A program made the translations under genes and the position numbers. The notes beneath the pieces were generated by a model that was not told the origin of the DNA, searched no databases, and worked only from the letters and a program-made list of their open reading frames with translations. From Roseospira marina (lineage in GTDB: Bacteria; Pseudomonadota; Alphaproteobacteria; Rhodospirillales; Rhodospirillaceae), in assembly GCF_014197855.1 (NCBI RefSeq), contig NZ_JACIGJ010000004.1:310001-374000 (forward strand): a stretch of 64,000 nt of DNA. Reading direction: 5' to 3'. Positions within the stretch are counted from its first letter, which is position 1. Every line of letters starts with the position of its first letter. Below are positions 43,434-53,122 of this stretch, in pieces.

Positions 43434-44924
43434 TCACATTGAGGAAGAGGGGGGCGGCCAGCCGGTATCGTGCACCATTAGGTCGGCCACGGTTTGGGCG
43501 CGTCGGATCACATGGTCGCGACCCGCCGAATCCAGCATGACGACGGCCGGTGCCGGGCGGCCGTTGTAGGCCGTCACCTGATCGACTCCGTAGGCGCCGA
43601 CGTCCAGCAGGCAGAGGACATCCCCGACGTCCGTGGTGGCCGGCAGGGCGCGGTGGCTGGGCAGGCGCACAAGCAGGCGCCGCAGCAGCGCGCTCTGGTC
43701 GGCCAGATCGGGCACGGCGTCGAGCAGGGCCGCGAACTGCGTCTCTCCGTCCACATCGAAAAACACGTCGCCGCCGTCGCACAGGGGGCCGCCGACGCGA
43801 AACGGCGTGTCGTGGGGGCGATCGGCGCGAGTCGCGTTGATCATGTGGAAGTACCACTTGTACGCAAATTGATCGCCCATGACGTTGAACCCCGCGTCGA
43901 GCAGCAGCCAGCGGGTGCCCTCCCGCGCCTTGGCGTTGACCACCCGGGTCAGCAGAACCGCCGCGTCGGCGACCAGGGACCGGCCCGGCTCGACGATCAC
44001 GGTGACATCCGGTCCAAGGCCCTCGCGAATCGGCTGCAGCAGCGCGGCGGCCACGGCCTCGGCGTCAATCGCCGCGTGCAGGTAAGCCGGCACCGCGTCC
44101 GGCGCGGGGGCCGCGATATAGCCGACGGGAAGGCCGCCGCCGACGTTCACGCTGGGGACGCGCAGCCCGGTCGTGTGCGCCACGAGGCGTGCCAACTCCA
44201 CCACACGGGCGCCGATGGCGGCGAAGGTCGCGGTGACCGTGATCTGCGAGCCGGCGTGGACGTGCACGCCGACCAGCGTGATGTCCGCGCCGGCATCCTT
44301 CAGCACGGCGGCCAGGGCCGGAAGCTCGCCTGGCGTGCAGCCGAACTTCGTGGCCGCACCGCCCGTCTCTTGCCCTGGAGCGGTGCCGCCGGTCAGGTCC
44401 GGGACCAGACGCAGGGCAACATTGGCCGCCCGTCCGATTGCGCGGGCGAGGGTGGCGACGCGCCGCAGCTCGTGCACCGAATCGATGTTGATCGCGCCCA
44501 CGCCGCCGGCGATGGCCGTGGCCAGCTCGGCGTCCGTCTTGGCGACGCCGTTGAAGACGATCTGGTCCGCGTGGAATCCGGCGAGCCGCGCCTTTTCCAA
44601 CTCCCCGCCGGAGTTGACTTCGATGTCGGCGCCCTCGGCGCGCATCAGCTCGAGCACCGCGCGTAAGCCACAGGCCTTGGCGGCAAAAGCGATTCGGGTG
44701 GCCGGATGGTGGCGGTCCAGCGCCGTGCGGAGCCGGCCCAGCGAGTCGGTTATACGGGCCGCGTCGTACACGAACAGCGGCGTTCCGTGGCGCTCCGCCA
44801 GGAATTGCCCCGTTTGGCCCCGGAGAGTGAGCTGTCCGCCGATGCAGGCAGGAAAGGGCGGGCGGGCCCAGGGCTCCCCCGGAACGACGGTGGGGGCCAG
44901 GGTGCGCGGGGTGGGTCCGGTCAT
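43434..44924 (-). CDS. Fold-III PLP-dependent decarboxylase (diaminopimelate/ornithine decarboxylase-like)
   Basis: The 496-residue protein is of the alanine-racemase/LysA fold. The PLP Lys83 lies in RIAFAAKACGLRAVLEL, followed by the ADIEVNSGGELEKA barrel strand, GVHVHAGSQ, NVGGGLPVGY, IVEPGRSLVADAAVLL and the C-terminal active-site loop GPLCDGGDVFF. It is longer than canonical LysA (about 420), with an extended region before and after the barrel end. It may be diaminopimelate decarboxylase or a relative acting on another diamino acid. The start was set at MTGPTPRTL (44924). It lies between the repeat block and an unknown conserved gene. Confidence 0.82.
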   Translation of the reverse strand: MTGPTPRTLAPTVVPGEPWARPPFPACIGGQLTLRGQTGQFLAERHGTPLFVYDAARITDSLGRLRTALDRHHPATRIAFAAKACGLRAVLELMRAEGADIEVNSGGELEKARLAGFHADQIVFNGVAKTDAELATAIAGGVGAINIDSVHELRRVATLARAIGRAANVALRLVPDLTGGTAPGQETGGAATKFGCTPGELPALAAVLKDAGADITLVGVHVHAGSQITVTATFAAIGARVVELARLVAHTTGLRVPSVNVGGGLPVGYIAAPAPDAVPAYLHAAIDAEAVAAALLQPIREGLGPDVTVIVEPGRSLVADAAVLLTRVVNAKAREGTRWLLLDAGFNVMGDQFAYKWYFHMINATRADRPHDTPFRVGGPLCDGGDVFFDVDGETQFAALLDAVPDLADQSALLRRLLVRLPSHRALPATTDVGDVLCLLDVGAYGVDQVTAYNGRPAPAVVMLDSAGRDHVIRRAQTVADLMVHDTGWPPPSSSM

Positions 44925-44973
44925 GGAGATGCCCCCGGGGCGACGGAACACAGGGTCCGACCATAGAACACGT

Positions 44974-45525
44974 CTAGTGGCCGAGAATGGTGTCGATTTC
45001 GGACTGATCCATAGTCGTTTGGGCACCATGGATGATGGCGCTGGCCATGTCCATCAGCCGCTGCAACGCCCGGCTCGCCAGCCGGGCGGTCTGGGTCACG
45101 CTGTCGGTGTTGCCCTCGGCCAGGGCCGTCTGCATCTCGGAGACCGTCGTCAGCGCCAAATCCTCCATTTGCGCGATGGTCGCGTCGAACGGCTCGCGGA
45201 AGCGCGCGGGACAGTAGTCATAGGCCTCGATGGCGAGGTCCTTGTCCCGGAACGTGCTGTCGGCGAAGTGCGCCGGGTAGGATTTCGGCTGCCATTCCGC
45301 GCAGTCCTCGACCAGATCCGGCATATCCGGAACCATGTCGAGCATCATGATGATCTCGTTAAAGTGGTTGAGATAGTCGGTCGCCAAAAGGGTGTCCGGA
45401 CTGATATTCGTTCCCCGAACGCGCGCCTGCATCGCCAGGAACGCAGGGTCGTCATCGTCCGCCATGGTGCCGGTCTCCACTCCGGACGTGGGTGCGTCCG
45501 CCTTTGCGGCGCCCGGTTCCGTCAT
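44974..45525 (-). CDS. Conserved hypothetical protein, about 180 residues
   Basis: The 183-residue acidic, helical protein has an N-terminal flexible part, then FLAMQARVRGTNISPDTLLATDYLNHFNEIIMMLDMVPDMPDLVEDC and AEWQPKSYPAHFADSTFRDKDLAIEAY. A helical C-terminus (about 110-183) rich in Ala/Thr/Gln follows. It resembles conserved proteins I associate with Rhodospirillales but cannot name. It precedes the PLP decarboxylase gene by 49 nt on the same strand and may share its transcript. Confidence 0.7.
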   Translation of the reverse strand: MTEPGAAKADAPTSGVETGTMADDDDPAFLAMQARVRGTNISPDTLLATDYLNHFNEIIMMLDMVPDMPDLVEDCAEWQPKSYPAHFADSTFRDKDLAIEAYDYCPARFREPFDATIAQMEDLALTTVSEMQTALAEGNTDSVTQTARLASRALQRLMDMASAIIHGAQTTMDQSEIDTILGH

Positions 45526-45872
45526 GCGTGCTATCCCCGCTTTGTGTCCGCAGGTTGTGTGTCCGCACCGTGTCACCGTTGATCCTATCACCATCCCCGC
45601 GCCGTGGGAAACGACCGCCGTGGGTCGGATAGGGAGCGTTGGGCGCCAAAAATTGTGCGCTGCACAAAATACCGTTGACACGGACGCGAAACGGCGTAGA
45701 TTAGGGATATACCGCAGTGCAGCAAAGCCCGGAACCCGAAGACCTCCGAAGCGACTGCCCGGCGGACGAAACAGACAAACGCCCATAGGACGGGCGCTTA
45801 TCCACCTGGGGGCCGGCACTTGCCGGTGTGGGGCTCCCACCGGACGACCCAGAGACAGGAAAGGTCAAGGCC

Positions 45873-46220
45873 ATGATCCGCTCTTACGAAGATCTGATGA
45901 CGTTCAACAAGGACAACCTCGACGCCGCGACCGCCGCCAGCAAGCTCCTGGCCAAAGGGTTCGAGGATATCAGCAAGGAAGCCGTCGCGTTCTCGTCCAA
46001 GTCCATGGACGGTGCGGTGGCCGCCGGCAAGCAACTTGGCGCCTGCAAGACCCCGGCCGACTTCACCAACCTTCAGACCAAGCTGGTCAAGGACAACTGG
46101 GACGCCATGATCGCCCAGTCGAAGAAGATGGTCGAGCTGTCGAACACCGTCATGCGCAGCGCGATGGAACCCGTTCAGGCCCGCACCAAGGTGGTGCTCG
46201 ACGGCTTCGCCCGCGCCTGA
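45873..46220 (+). CDS. Phasin family protein
   Basis: The 115-residue helical amphipathic protein begins MIRSYEDLMTFNKDNLDAATAASKLLAKGFEDISKEAVAF. SMDGAVAAGKQLGACKTPADFTNLQTKLVKDNWDAMIAQSKKMVELSNTVM follows, the Phasin_2 pattern. Phasins coat polyhydroxyalkanoate granules. AGGAAAGG lies upstream of the ATG and a strong intrinsic terminator follows, so it is a single-gene unit, as expected for an abundant protein. Confidence 0.9.
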   Translation: MIRSYEDLMTFNKDNLDAATAASKLLAKGFEDISKEAVAFSSKSMDGAVAAGKQLGACKTPADFTNLQTKLVKDNWDAMIAQSKKMVELSNTVMRSAMEPVQARTKVVLDGFARA

Positions 46221-46273
46221 TCGAACGGCGAGGGCCGGACAGCCAAGGCGTGATGCCTCGGCGGACACGCAAC

Positions 46274-46306
46274 AAAGCCCCGCGTCGACGTGACGCGGGG
46301 CTTTTT
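46274..46306 (+). terminator. Rho-independent terminator of the phasin gene
   Basis: AGCCCCGCGTC / GACGCGGGGCT forms an 11-bp perfect stem with a 5-nt loop (GACGT), preceded by AAA and followed by TTTT, about 55 nt after the phasin stop codon. Confidence 0.9.
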
Positions 46307-46363
46307 GTGTTCGGTGTCACGGTGTGCGGCGCGGCAGAAAAAGGCCGGTCGTGCCGTGTGGTG

Positions 46364-46813
46364 TTATGCCGGATCGCCGGTGTCGGCCTTCAGGCCAGCC
46401 GCCTCAATGGCGTGCACGGCGCAGAGCTCATCGTTTTCGGACACATCGCCGGTCACCCCGACGGCACCCAGGATTCGGCCCTCTGCCGAGCGGACCAGCA
46501 CGCCCCCCGGAACCGGTACGGCCAGACCGCCCGCCAGATCGGACAGCGCGTTCATGAAGCCCGGCATCTTTTGCGAGCGCCGCGCCAGTTCGCGGCCCCC
46601 CATGCCGAGGGTGAGCGCGCCGAACGCCTTGCCCATGGCGATCTCCGGCCGCAGCACGCTGGCGCCGTCGCCCCGCTTCAGCACCTTCAGCCGGCCGCCG
46701 TCGTCCAGCACGGCGACCGTGAGCGGCTGAAAGCCTTCGGACTGGCCCTTCTCCAGGGTGGCGGTGGCGATGGCGTCGGCCACGGCGAGGGACAGGGAAT
46801 GCTCGAACATCAT
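46364..46813 (-). CDS. GlcG/HbpS-family heme- or small-molecule-binding protein
   Basis: The 149-residue protein has LTVAVLDDGGRLKVLKRGDGASVLRPEIAMGKAFGAL and LAVPVPGGVLVRSAEGRILGAVGVTGDVSENDE, the signature of the GlcG/HbpS (DUF336) fold. Family members are linked to glycolate utilisation (GlcG) or heme sensing (HbpS). Its position next to malate synthase G on the same strand, 56 nt downstream, supports a role in glycolate/glyoxylate metabolism. Confidence 0.88.
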   Translation of the reverse strand: MMFEHSLSLAVADAIATATLEKGQSEGFQPLTVAVLDDGGRLKVLKRGDGASVLRPEIAMGKAFGALTLGMGGRELARRSQKMPGFMNALSDLAGGLAVPVPGGVLVRSAEGRILGAVGVTGDVSENDELCAVHAIEAAGLKADTGDPA

Positions 46814-46869
46814 CGGAGTCCTTTTTCAGCGATCACAGGTCAGCGGGGTGACGGAGCCGGTCGTGCGCG

Positions 46870-49062
46870 TCAGGCGGCCAGGGTCGGCTGGCGCGCCTTG
46901 GCGGTGCGGCGATGCCGGTGCAGCAGCGGTTCGGTGTAGCCGCTGGGCTGGCGCGAGCCCTCGAAGATCAGGTCCCGCGCGGCCTGGAACGCCACGCTGT
47001 CGTCGAAGTCCGGGGCCATCGGTTGGTAGGCGGGATCGCCCGCGTTCTGGCGGTCCACCACGGCGGCCATGCGGCGCAGCACCTCCAGAACCTGCTCCGA
47101 CGAGCAGACACCATGGTGCAGCCAGTTGGCGATATGCTGGCTGGAGATGCGCAGGGTCGCCCGGTCCTCCATCAGACCGACGTCATTGATGTCCGGCACT
47201 TTCGAGCAGCCGATACCCTGGTCGATCCAGCGCACGACATAGCCCAGGATGCCCTGGCAGTTGTTTTCCAGCTCCTGGCGGATTTCGTCCTCGGACCAGT
47301 TCACGCCCGCCGCCAGCGGCAGCGTCAGGATGTCGTCAAGGCTGGCGCGCGGGCGCTGGACCAGCTCCGCCTGCCGGGCCATGACGTCGATTTCGTGGTA
47401 GTGCAGGGCGTGCAGGGTGGCGGCGGTGGGGGAGGGCACCCAGGCCGTGTTCGCGCCCGCCTTCGGGTGCGCGCCCTTGGCCGCCAGCATGTCGCCCATG
47501 CGGTCGGGCATGGCCCACATGCCCTTGCCGATCTGGGCGCGGCCGGGCAGCCCCAGGGCGAGTCCCACGTCGACGTTCCAGTCCTCGTAGGCCTGGATCC
47601 ACGGCGTGCCCTTCATGTCCGCCTTGCGGATCATCGGGCCGGCCTCCATCGATGTATGGATTTCGTCCCCGGTGCGGTCGAGGAAGCCGGTGTTGATGAA
47701 GACCACGCGCGACCGCGCCGCCGCGATGCAGGCGGGCAGGTTGACGGTGGTCCGCCGCTCCTCGTCCATGATGCCCATCTTGATGGTGTTGCGCGCGAGG
47801 CCAAGGGCATCCTCCACCCGGGCGAACAGGGTGTCGGCGAAGGCGACTTCGTCCGGGCCGTGCATCTTCGGCTTCACGATGTAGATGGAGCCGGCGCGGC
47901 TGTTGCGGAACGTGCCGTTGCCCTTCAGGTCATGCAGCGCAATCAGGCTGGTGAACAGCGCATCCAGGATGCCTTCCGGCGCCTCCGACCCGTCCGGCAG
48001 CAGCACCGCGTCGCTGGTCATGAGGTGGCCGACATTACGGATGAGCATCAGGGAGCGGCCGGGCAGGATGACCTCGCCGCTGCCGTCGGCGGCCGTGAAG
48101 ATGCGGTCCGCGCTCAGGCGACGCTCCACGGTGCGCCCTCCCTTGTCGAAGGAAGCGCTCAAGGTGCCCTTCATGAGGCCGAGCCAGTTGCGGTAGGCGG
48201 CCACCTTGTCCTCGGCATCCACGGCGGCGATGCTGTCCTCGCAGTCCTGGATGGTCGTGATGGCCGATTCCAGAACCACGTCGGCGACGCCGGCCGGGTC
48301 GTCCGCGCCGATGGGATGTTCGCGGTCGATCACGATCTCAAGGTGCAGCCCATGGCGGCGCAGCAGGATGGCGGCCGGGTCGTCCGGGGTGCCGGTGTAG
48401 CCCACCAACGCCTTGGGATCGGCCAGACCGGTGCGCGTGCCGTCCGCCATCACGGCGGCGAGCTGCCCGCCCGCGAGGGTGTAGCGCACGACGTCGGCGT
48501 GCGACCCCCGGCTCAGCGGCACCGTCTGGTCCAGCCGCCGGCGGGCTTCCGCGATCACGGCGGCGCCCCGCTTCGGATCATACGCGCGGGACGCGGCGGC
48601 GGGCGCATCGGGCAGCGCATCGGTGCCGTACAGGGCATCGTACAGGCTGCCCCAGCGGGCGTTGGCGGCGTTGAGGGCAAAGCGTGCGTTCATCACCGGC
48701 ACGACGAGCTGCGGCCCGGCGACGGTGGCGATTTCCGGATCGACGCCTTCCGTGGTGACGCGGGCCTCCTCCACCGGCGGTTCCGGCTTCAGGTAGCCGA
48801 TCTCGCGCAGGAACGCGGTATAGGCGGCGGGGTCGTGCGGCTGGCCCCGACGCTCCCGGTGCCATGCGTCGATGGCGGTTTGCAGCCGCTCCCGCTCCGC
48901 CAGAAGCGCGCGGTTCTGCGGCACCAGGTCCACGAGGATGGATTCCAGGGATGCCCAGAGCGCTTCCGCGTCGATGCCTGTTTGCGGCAGGATATCGCGC
49001 GACACGAACCGGTCCAGGGCGTCGGCCACGCGCAAGCCACCCCTGTTCTGGTATCCCGTCAT
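46870..49062 (-). CDS. glcB: Malate synthase G
   Basis: The 730-residue protein is of the G type. It has an N-terminal cap, the inserted domain, the catalytic barrel with [53 protein letters not shown] and [11 protein letters not shown], and a C-terminal plug with the catalytic Asp region [17 protein letters not shown]. It condenses glyoxylate and acetyl-CoA to malate. The start MTGYQNRGG at 49062 gives normal length. Its transcript probably continues into the GlcG-like gene. Confidence 0.95.
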   Translation of the reverse strand: MTGYQNRGGLRVADALDRFVSRDILPQTGIDAEALWASLESILVDLVPQNRALLAERERLQTAIDAWHRERRGQPHDPAAYTAFLREIGYLKPEPPVEEARVTTEGVDPEIATVAGPQLVVPVMNARFALNAANARWGSLYDALYGTDALPDAPAAASRAYDPKRGAAVIAEARRRLDQTVPLSRGSHADVVRYTLAGGQLAAVMADGTRTGLADPKALVGYTGTPDDPAAILLRRHGLHLEIVIDREHPIGADDPAGVADVVLESAITTIQDCEDSIAAVDAEDKVAAYRNWLGLMKGTLSASFDKGGRTVERRLSADRIFTAADGSGEVILPGRSLMLIRNVGHLMTSDAVLLPDGSEAPEGILDALFTSLIALHDLKGNGTFRNSRAGSIYIVKPKMHGPDEVAFADTLFARVEDALGLARNTIKMGIMDEERRTTVNLPACIAAARSRVVFINTGFLDRTGDEIHTSMEAGPMIRKADMKGTPWIQAYEDWNVDVGLALGLPGRAQIGKGMWAMPDRMGDMLAAKGAHPKAGANTAWVPSPTAATLHALHYHEIDVMARQAELVQRPRASLDDILTLPLAAGVNWSEDEIRQELENNCQGILGYVVRWIDQGIGCSKVPDINDVGLMEDRATLRISSQHIANWLHHGVCSSEQVLEVLRRMAAVVDRQNAGDPAYQPMAPDFDDSVAFQAARDLIFEGSRQPSGYTEPLLHRHRRTAKARQPTLAA

Positions 49063-49177
49063 GGTTCCAGCGTCCTCCGTTGTGTGATAGCGGCCGGGCC
49101 AGCCGGTCGCGCCTCCGTGGTGTAAATCCGACATAGCAAGCTGATATGGCGAGGCGCGGGGGGCGGCGAAACCGGTG

Positions 49178-49194
49178 TTTCCGTATGACGGAAA
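49178..49194. promoter_or_regulatory. Inverted repeat between divergent glcB and photolyase genes
   Basis: TTTCCGT-ATG-ACGGAAA is a perfect 7-bp dyad with a 3-bp spacer in the 255-bp divergent spacer, 116 bp upstream of glcB. It could be an operator of a carbon- or stress-responsive regulator. I do not recognise the motif. Confidence 0.35.
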
Positions 49195-49317
49195 GCCTTG
49201 CCGCAGATTCAATCCGGCGGCTCCGGCCGATCCACGCGGCGCCGCTGCGCGTACCGTGCCCGTATCCGTCACGCCTGTCCCCTGCGTTCCACCCCTGATC
49301 GGGAGCCCATACCCGCC

Positions 49318-50754
49318 ATGACCGAGTCTTCGACTGCTCCCGTCCTGCTCTGGTTCCGTCGCGACTTGCGGCTGGCCGACCATCCCGCGCTCACGGCGGC
49401 CGTCGCAACGGGACGGCCGATCGTGCCGGTCTACCTTCTGGACGGGGACGACCCGGGCGGGCGGCCCCTGGGCGGCGCGGCCCGCTGGTGGTTGCACGAG
49501 TCCCTGGCGGCGCTGGGGCATGCGCTGGAGGCGCGGGGATCCGCGCTGATCCTGCGGCGCGGTCCGCCGGGTGAGGCGTTGGTCGCCCTGGCGCGGGAGA
49601 CCGGGGCGGATACGGTGTACTGGAGCCGCACCGTGGGCGTGGACGAGGCCGCCCTGGCCGCTCGGTTGGAGGATCAGGGGGTGGCGGCGCGCCGGTTCGG
49701 GGGCTGTCTGTTGTTCGATCCGGACGCCGTCCGGACCCAGCAGGGCCGACCCTTCCAGGTGTTCACGCCGTTCTGGAACCGCGTGCTCGCGCTCGACCCG
49801 CCGCCGCGCCCGGAGCCCGCACCGTCCCACATTCCAGCGCCCTACGACTGGCCGGCGGGGGATGCGCTGGAGGACTGGGCGCTGCAGCCCACACAGCCGG
49901 ACTGGGCCGGGGGCCTGCGGGCCACCTGGGCGCCGGGGGAAGAGGCGGCGAACGCGGTGCTCGACGGGTTCCTGGACGGCCCCATTGATTGCTATGCCGA
50001 AGCCCGGGATGCCTTGGGAGTCGATGGGACCTCGCGCCTGTCGCCCTACCTGCGCTTCGGCGAGGTCGGGCCCCGGACCCTCTGGCACGCCGTGCGCGAC
50101 CGGCCGAACGATCCCAGCGCCGAGGTGTTCCTGCGTGAACTCGGCTGGCGCGAGTTCTGCCACCATCTGCTGCACGAGCATCCCGCAATGGCCGAGACGC
50201 CGTTGAAGGAGTCCTTCGCCGCCTTTCCCTGGCGGGACGATCCGGCGGGCCTGGAGGCCTGGCAGACCGGCCGCACGGGCTATCCGGTCGTGGACGCTGC
50301 CATGCGGAAGCTCTGGCGCACCGGGTGGATGCACAACCGGGCCCGCATGATCGTGGGCTCGTTCCTGGTCAAGGATCTGCGTATCGACTGGCGCGAGGGC
50401 GAGCGCTGGTTCTGGGATACGCTGGTGGACGCCTGTCCGGCGAACAATCCGTGCTCCTGGCAATGGATCGCCGGCTGCGGGGCCGACGCCGCGCCGTATT
50501 TCCGCATCTTCAATCCCGTGCTTCAGGGGGAGAAGTTCGACACCACCGGCCGTTATGTCCGGCGCTGGGTGCCGGAACTGGCGCGCCTGCCCGACCGGGT
50601 GCTGCACAAGCCCTGGAGCGCGTCCGCGCCGATCCTGCGCGAGGCGGGCGTCCAGTTCGGCGAGACCTATCCCGGCCGCATCGTGGACCACGGAGAGGCG
50701 CGCGATGCCGCCCTGAAGGCCCTGGCCACCATCACGGACCGCGTGTCAGGGTGA
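49318..50754 (+). CDS. phrB: Class I deoxyribodipyrimidine photolyase
   Basis: The 478-residue protein opens [20 protein letters not shown] (antenna-domain start). It contains the FAD-binding region [36 protein letters not shown], followed by [26 protein letters not shown]. The tryptophans of the electron-transfer chain fall in these segments. It repairs cyclobutane pyrimidine dimers with light. Its 3' end overlaps the convergent MocR gene by 23 nt. ATG 49318 is the start that gives the canonical antenna opening. Confidence 0.93.
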   Translation: MTESSTAPVLLWFRRDLRLADHPALTAAVATGRPIVPVYLLDGDDPGGRPLGGAARWWLHESLAALGHALEARGSALILRRGPPGEALVALARETGADTVYWSRTVGVDEAALAARLEDQGVAARRFGGCLLFDPDAVRTQQGRPFQVFTPFWNRVLALDPPPRPEPAPSHIPAPYDWPAGDALEDWALQPTQPDWAGGLRATWAPGEEAANAVLDGFLDGPIDCYAEARDALGVDGTSRLSPYLRFGEVGPRTLWHAVRDRPNDPSAEVFLRELGWREFCHHLLHEHPAMAETPLKESFAAFPWRDDPAGLEAWQTGRTGYPVVDAAMRKLWRTGWMHNRARMIVGSFLVKDLRIDWREGERWFWDTLVDACPANNPCSWQWIAGCGADAAPYFRIFNPVLQGEKFDTTGRYVRRWVPELARLPDRVLHKPWSASAPILREAGVQFGETYPGRIVDHGEARDAALKALATITDRVSG

Positions 50755-52177
50755 ACGGCCCGGCGTCGTACACCGCGCGCACCGCCGCCAGAGCCCCCCG
50801 CAGGCGGTCGAGGTCGGGTTCCCCGCCCACGCAGAGCCGCACACCCTCCGGCATCCGCCCCGGGCCCACATGGAACACGGCGGCCGGCTGCACCAGCACG
50901 CCGCGTGCGGCGAGGATGTCGCGGAAAGCCTCCGCCCGCCAGGGGGCGGGCAGGGTAAGCCACAGGTGCAGCGTGTTCGGTCCGCCGTGCCACGGCAGAT
51001 CGCCCAGTTCCTCCGCCGCGATGACCAGCCGTTCCGCCACCGCGCGCCGCTGCGCCGCCACCAGCGCGTCGGCCGTGCCGTCTTCGATCCAGCGGGTTGT
51101 GATCTCCACCATCAGCGGTGCGGCCATCCAGATCGTGGCCCACACGGTGGCGACGAATTGCGCGCGCAGGGTGGGAGGGACCTGGGCGAACCCGGTGCGC
51201 AAGCCGGGCGCCAGCGCCTTGGCGGTTCCGGTCAGGAATACGGTCCGGTGGGGGATCAGCGTGGCGAGTGGGGCCGGGCGTTGCTCCGGCAACAGGCCAT
51301 AGATGTCGTCCTCGATCACCGTCAGGTCGCGGCGCTCCGCCACCTCGGCCAGCGCCGCCCGGCGCTGCGGCGACGACACCGCCGCCGTCGGGTTCTGGAG
51401 CGTCGGGATGCAGAACAGGGCGCGTGCGCCGGTGCGGGCCGCGGCCTCGTCCAGGGCGTCCGGCACCAACCCCTCCGCGTCGAGCGGAACGCCGACCAGA
51501 TCCACGCCGTGGCGGTGGGCCAGAAGCTTGATGCCCGGATAGCAGATGTCTGCGCACAGGGCGGTCTCGCCCGGCCGCAACAGGGTCAGCATGGTGACCG
51601 CGATGCCATGTTGCACGCCGCCGGTAACCACCACCGCGTCCGGGTCGTCCGGCATGCCGGCTCGCGCCATCCAGGTCGCCCCGGCCGCTCGGTAGCGCGG
51701 CGCCGCGTCATGCAACTGGTAGGCCGCTAGCGGTTGCAGGGCCGCCGGATCGGTGGCCAGTACGGCCAGCGTCTCCGCCAGCCGCTGCTCCGCTCCCACG
51801 GCGGCCGGATGGTTCGGTCCCAGGTCGACCGGCCGGACGGCGGGGCCGACCGTGCCATTGCCGGTCCCGTCATCGAAATCGAAGGTCAGCCGGGCTCCCC
51901 CGCCGACGTGGCCTCCAGGACCCGGCCCCGGGGCGCGGACGAACGTGCCGCGTCCCACGGTGCCTTCCACGAGTCCCCGGCGCGTCGCCTCCGCATAGGC
52001 GCGGCTGACCGTGGTGACGGTCACGCCGAGCGAGTCCGCCAGCGCCCGGTGCGTGGGCAGGCGCTCGCCGGGCGTCAAACGACCGGCCGCGCGGTCAGCG
52101 GCGAGGGCGTCGGCGATGGCGCGGTAAACGGGGACGCTCGGTGACAGGGCGCGTGGGCGCCAGGCGGATCGGGTCAT
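50732..52177 (-). CDS. MocR-type regulator: GntR HTH fused to a PLP-dependent aminotransferase domain
   Basis: The 481-residue protein has an N-terminal GntR winged helix ([45 protein letters not shown]). A fold-I aminotransferase-like domain follows, with [58 protein letters not shown] and the PLP Lys region [17 protein letters not shown]. The usual 'SFSK' lysine appears as TGTAKA. It is divergent from the PhzF operon and most likely controls it, responding to an amino acid or PLP. Confidence 0.9.
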   Translation of the reverse strand: MTRSAWRPRALSPSVPVYRAIADALAADRAAGRLTPGERLPTHRALADSLGVTVTTVSRAYAEATRRGLVEGTVGRGTFVRAPGPGPGGHVGGGARLTFDFDDGTGNGTVGPAVRPVDLGPNHPAAVGAEQRLAETLAVLATDPAALQPLAAYQLHDAAPRYRAAGATWMARAGMPDDPDAVVVTGGVQHGIAVTMLTLLRPGETALCADICYPGIKLLAHRHGVDLVGVPLDAEGLVPDALDEAAARTGARALFCIPTLQNPTAAVSSPQRRAALAEVAERRDLTVIEDDIYGLLPEQRPAPLATLIPHRTVFLTGTAKALAPGLRTGFAQVPPTLRAQFVATVWATIWMAAPLMVEITTRWIEDGTADALVAAQRRAVAERLVIAAEELGDLPWHGGPNTLHLWLTLPAPWRAEAFRDILAARGVLVQPAAVFHVGPGRMPEGVRLCVGGEPDLDRLRGALAAVRAVYDAGPFTLTRGP

Positions 52178-52324
52178 GCGGGCCTTCAGTACACTTGTGC
52201 GGAAACCGCCGAACGATCGGCGGCATTGTCTTACTGACAATGTATGCATTGACAGACAAAGCCTGTCAAAGGAACACTTGTGAGGGATACAATCCTCACA
52301 TTGTTAGCCATGGGAGGTAGGACA
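52178..52324. promoter_or_regulatory. Divergent control region packed with inverted and direct repeats
   Basis: The spacer carries four dyads in a row: CCGCCGA/TCGGCGG (52206-52223), CATTGTC/GACAATG (52224-52242), TTGACAG/CTGTCAA (52249-52269) and TGTGAGG/CCTCACA (52279-52300). The 9-mer ACACTTGTG recurs at 52191 and 52274, 83 bp or about eight helical turns apart. MocR proteins such as GabR and PdxR bind direct repeats, making the 9-mers the best candidate operator. The ribosome site GGGAGG of the PhzF gene lies at the right end. Confidence 0.65.
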
Positions 52325-53122
52325 ATGTGTCGGCTGCCGCTGTACCATGTGGACGCGTTCGCGGATCGGCTGTTTGCCGGGAACCCCGCCGCCGTCGTGC
52401 CGCTTCCGGCGTGGCGCGACGATGCGACTCTGTTGGCCATTGCCGCTGAGAACAACCTGTCGGAGACCGCGTTCCTGATCCCGGAGGCGGAGGGCTTCGC
52501 GCTGCGCTGGTTCACGCCCGCCGTCGAGGTGGACCTGTGCGGCCACGCCACGTTGGCGGCGGCCTGGGTCGTGTTCCACCACCTGCGGCCCGAGTGGCAG
52601 AGCGTGCGGTTTACCACCGCCAGCGGCCCCTTGACCGTTCACCGTGTCGGCGATGCGCTGCGTATGGACTTTCCCGCGCGACCGCCGCGGCCCGCTCCGG
52701 TGCCGCCGGGCTTGTCCGAGGCCCTGGGAACAGCGCCGGCCGAGATGTTCGAGGCCGACGGTGAAAACGTGCTGGTCGTGCTGGAAACCCCGGCCGCGTT
52801 GCGGGCGCTGCGTCCGGATGTTCGGGCGCTGGCGGCGGGATTGGGGCACGGCGTGATCGTCACCGCGCCGGCCGGCCCCACCGACGGCGCGGATTTCCTG
52901 TCACGCTATTTCGCGCCCGCCTACGGCATCGACGAGGATCCGGTGACCGGGTCGGCCCATTGCACGCTGGCGCCCTATTGGGCCGCGCGTCTCGGTCACC
53001 CGGAGGTCACCGGGTTTCAGGCCTCCGCCCGGGGTGGGTGGGTGGCGTGCCGTCTCGACGGCGACCGGGTCCATCTGACCGGGACCGTGATTCCCTATCT
53101 CATCGGAGAAATAACGCCATGA
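52325..53122 (+). CDS. PhzF-family isomerase-like protein
   Basis: The 265-residue protein has the diaminopimelate-epimerase-like PhzF fold: YHVDAFADRLFAGNPAAVVPL, AAENNLSETAFLIPE with the catalytic Glu, LRWFTPAVEVDLCGHATLAAA, and the second-half match SRYFAPAYGIDEDPVTGSAHCTLAPYW. The reaction is unknown for most members. It is first in an operon with a serine/threonine dehydratase and AlaX. The start was set at ATG 52325, seven bases after GGGAGG. The gene overlaps the next by 4 nt. Confidence 0.9.
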   Translation: MCRLPLYHVDAFADRLFAGNPAAVVPLPAWRDDATLLAIAAENNLSETAFLIPEAEGFALRWFTPAVEVDLCGHATLAAAWVVFHHLRPEWQSVRFTTASGPLTVHRVGDALRMDFPARPPRPAPVPPGLSEALGTAPAEMFEADGENVLVVLETPAALRALRPDVRALAAGLGHGVIVTAPAGPTDGADFLSRYFAPAYGIDEDPVTGSAHCTLAPYWAARLGHPEVTGFQASARGGWVACRLDGDRVHLTGTVIPYLIGEITP

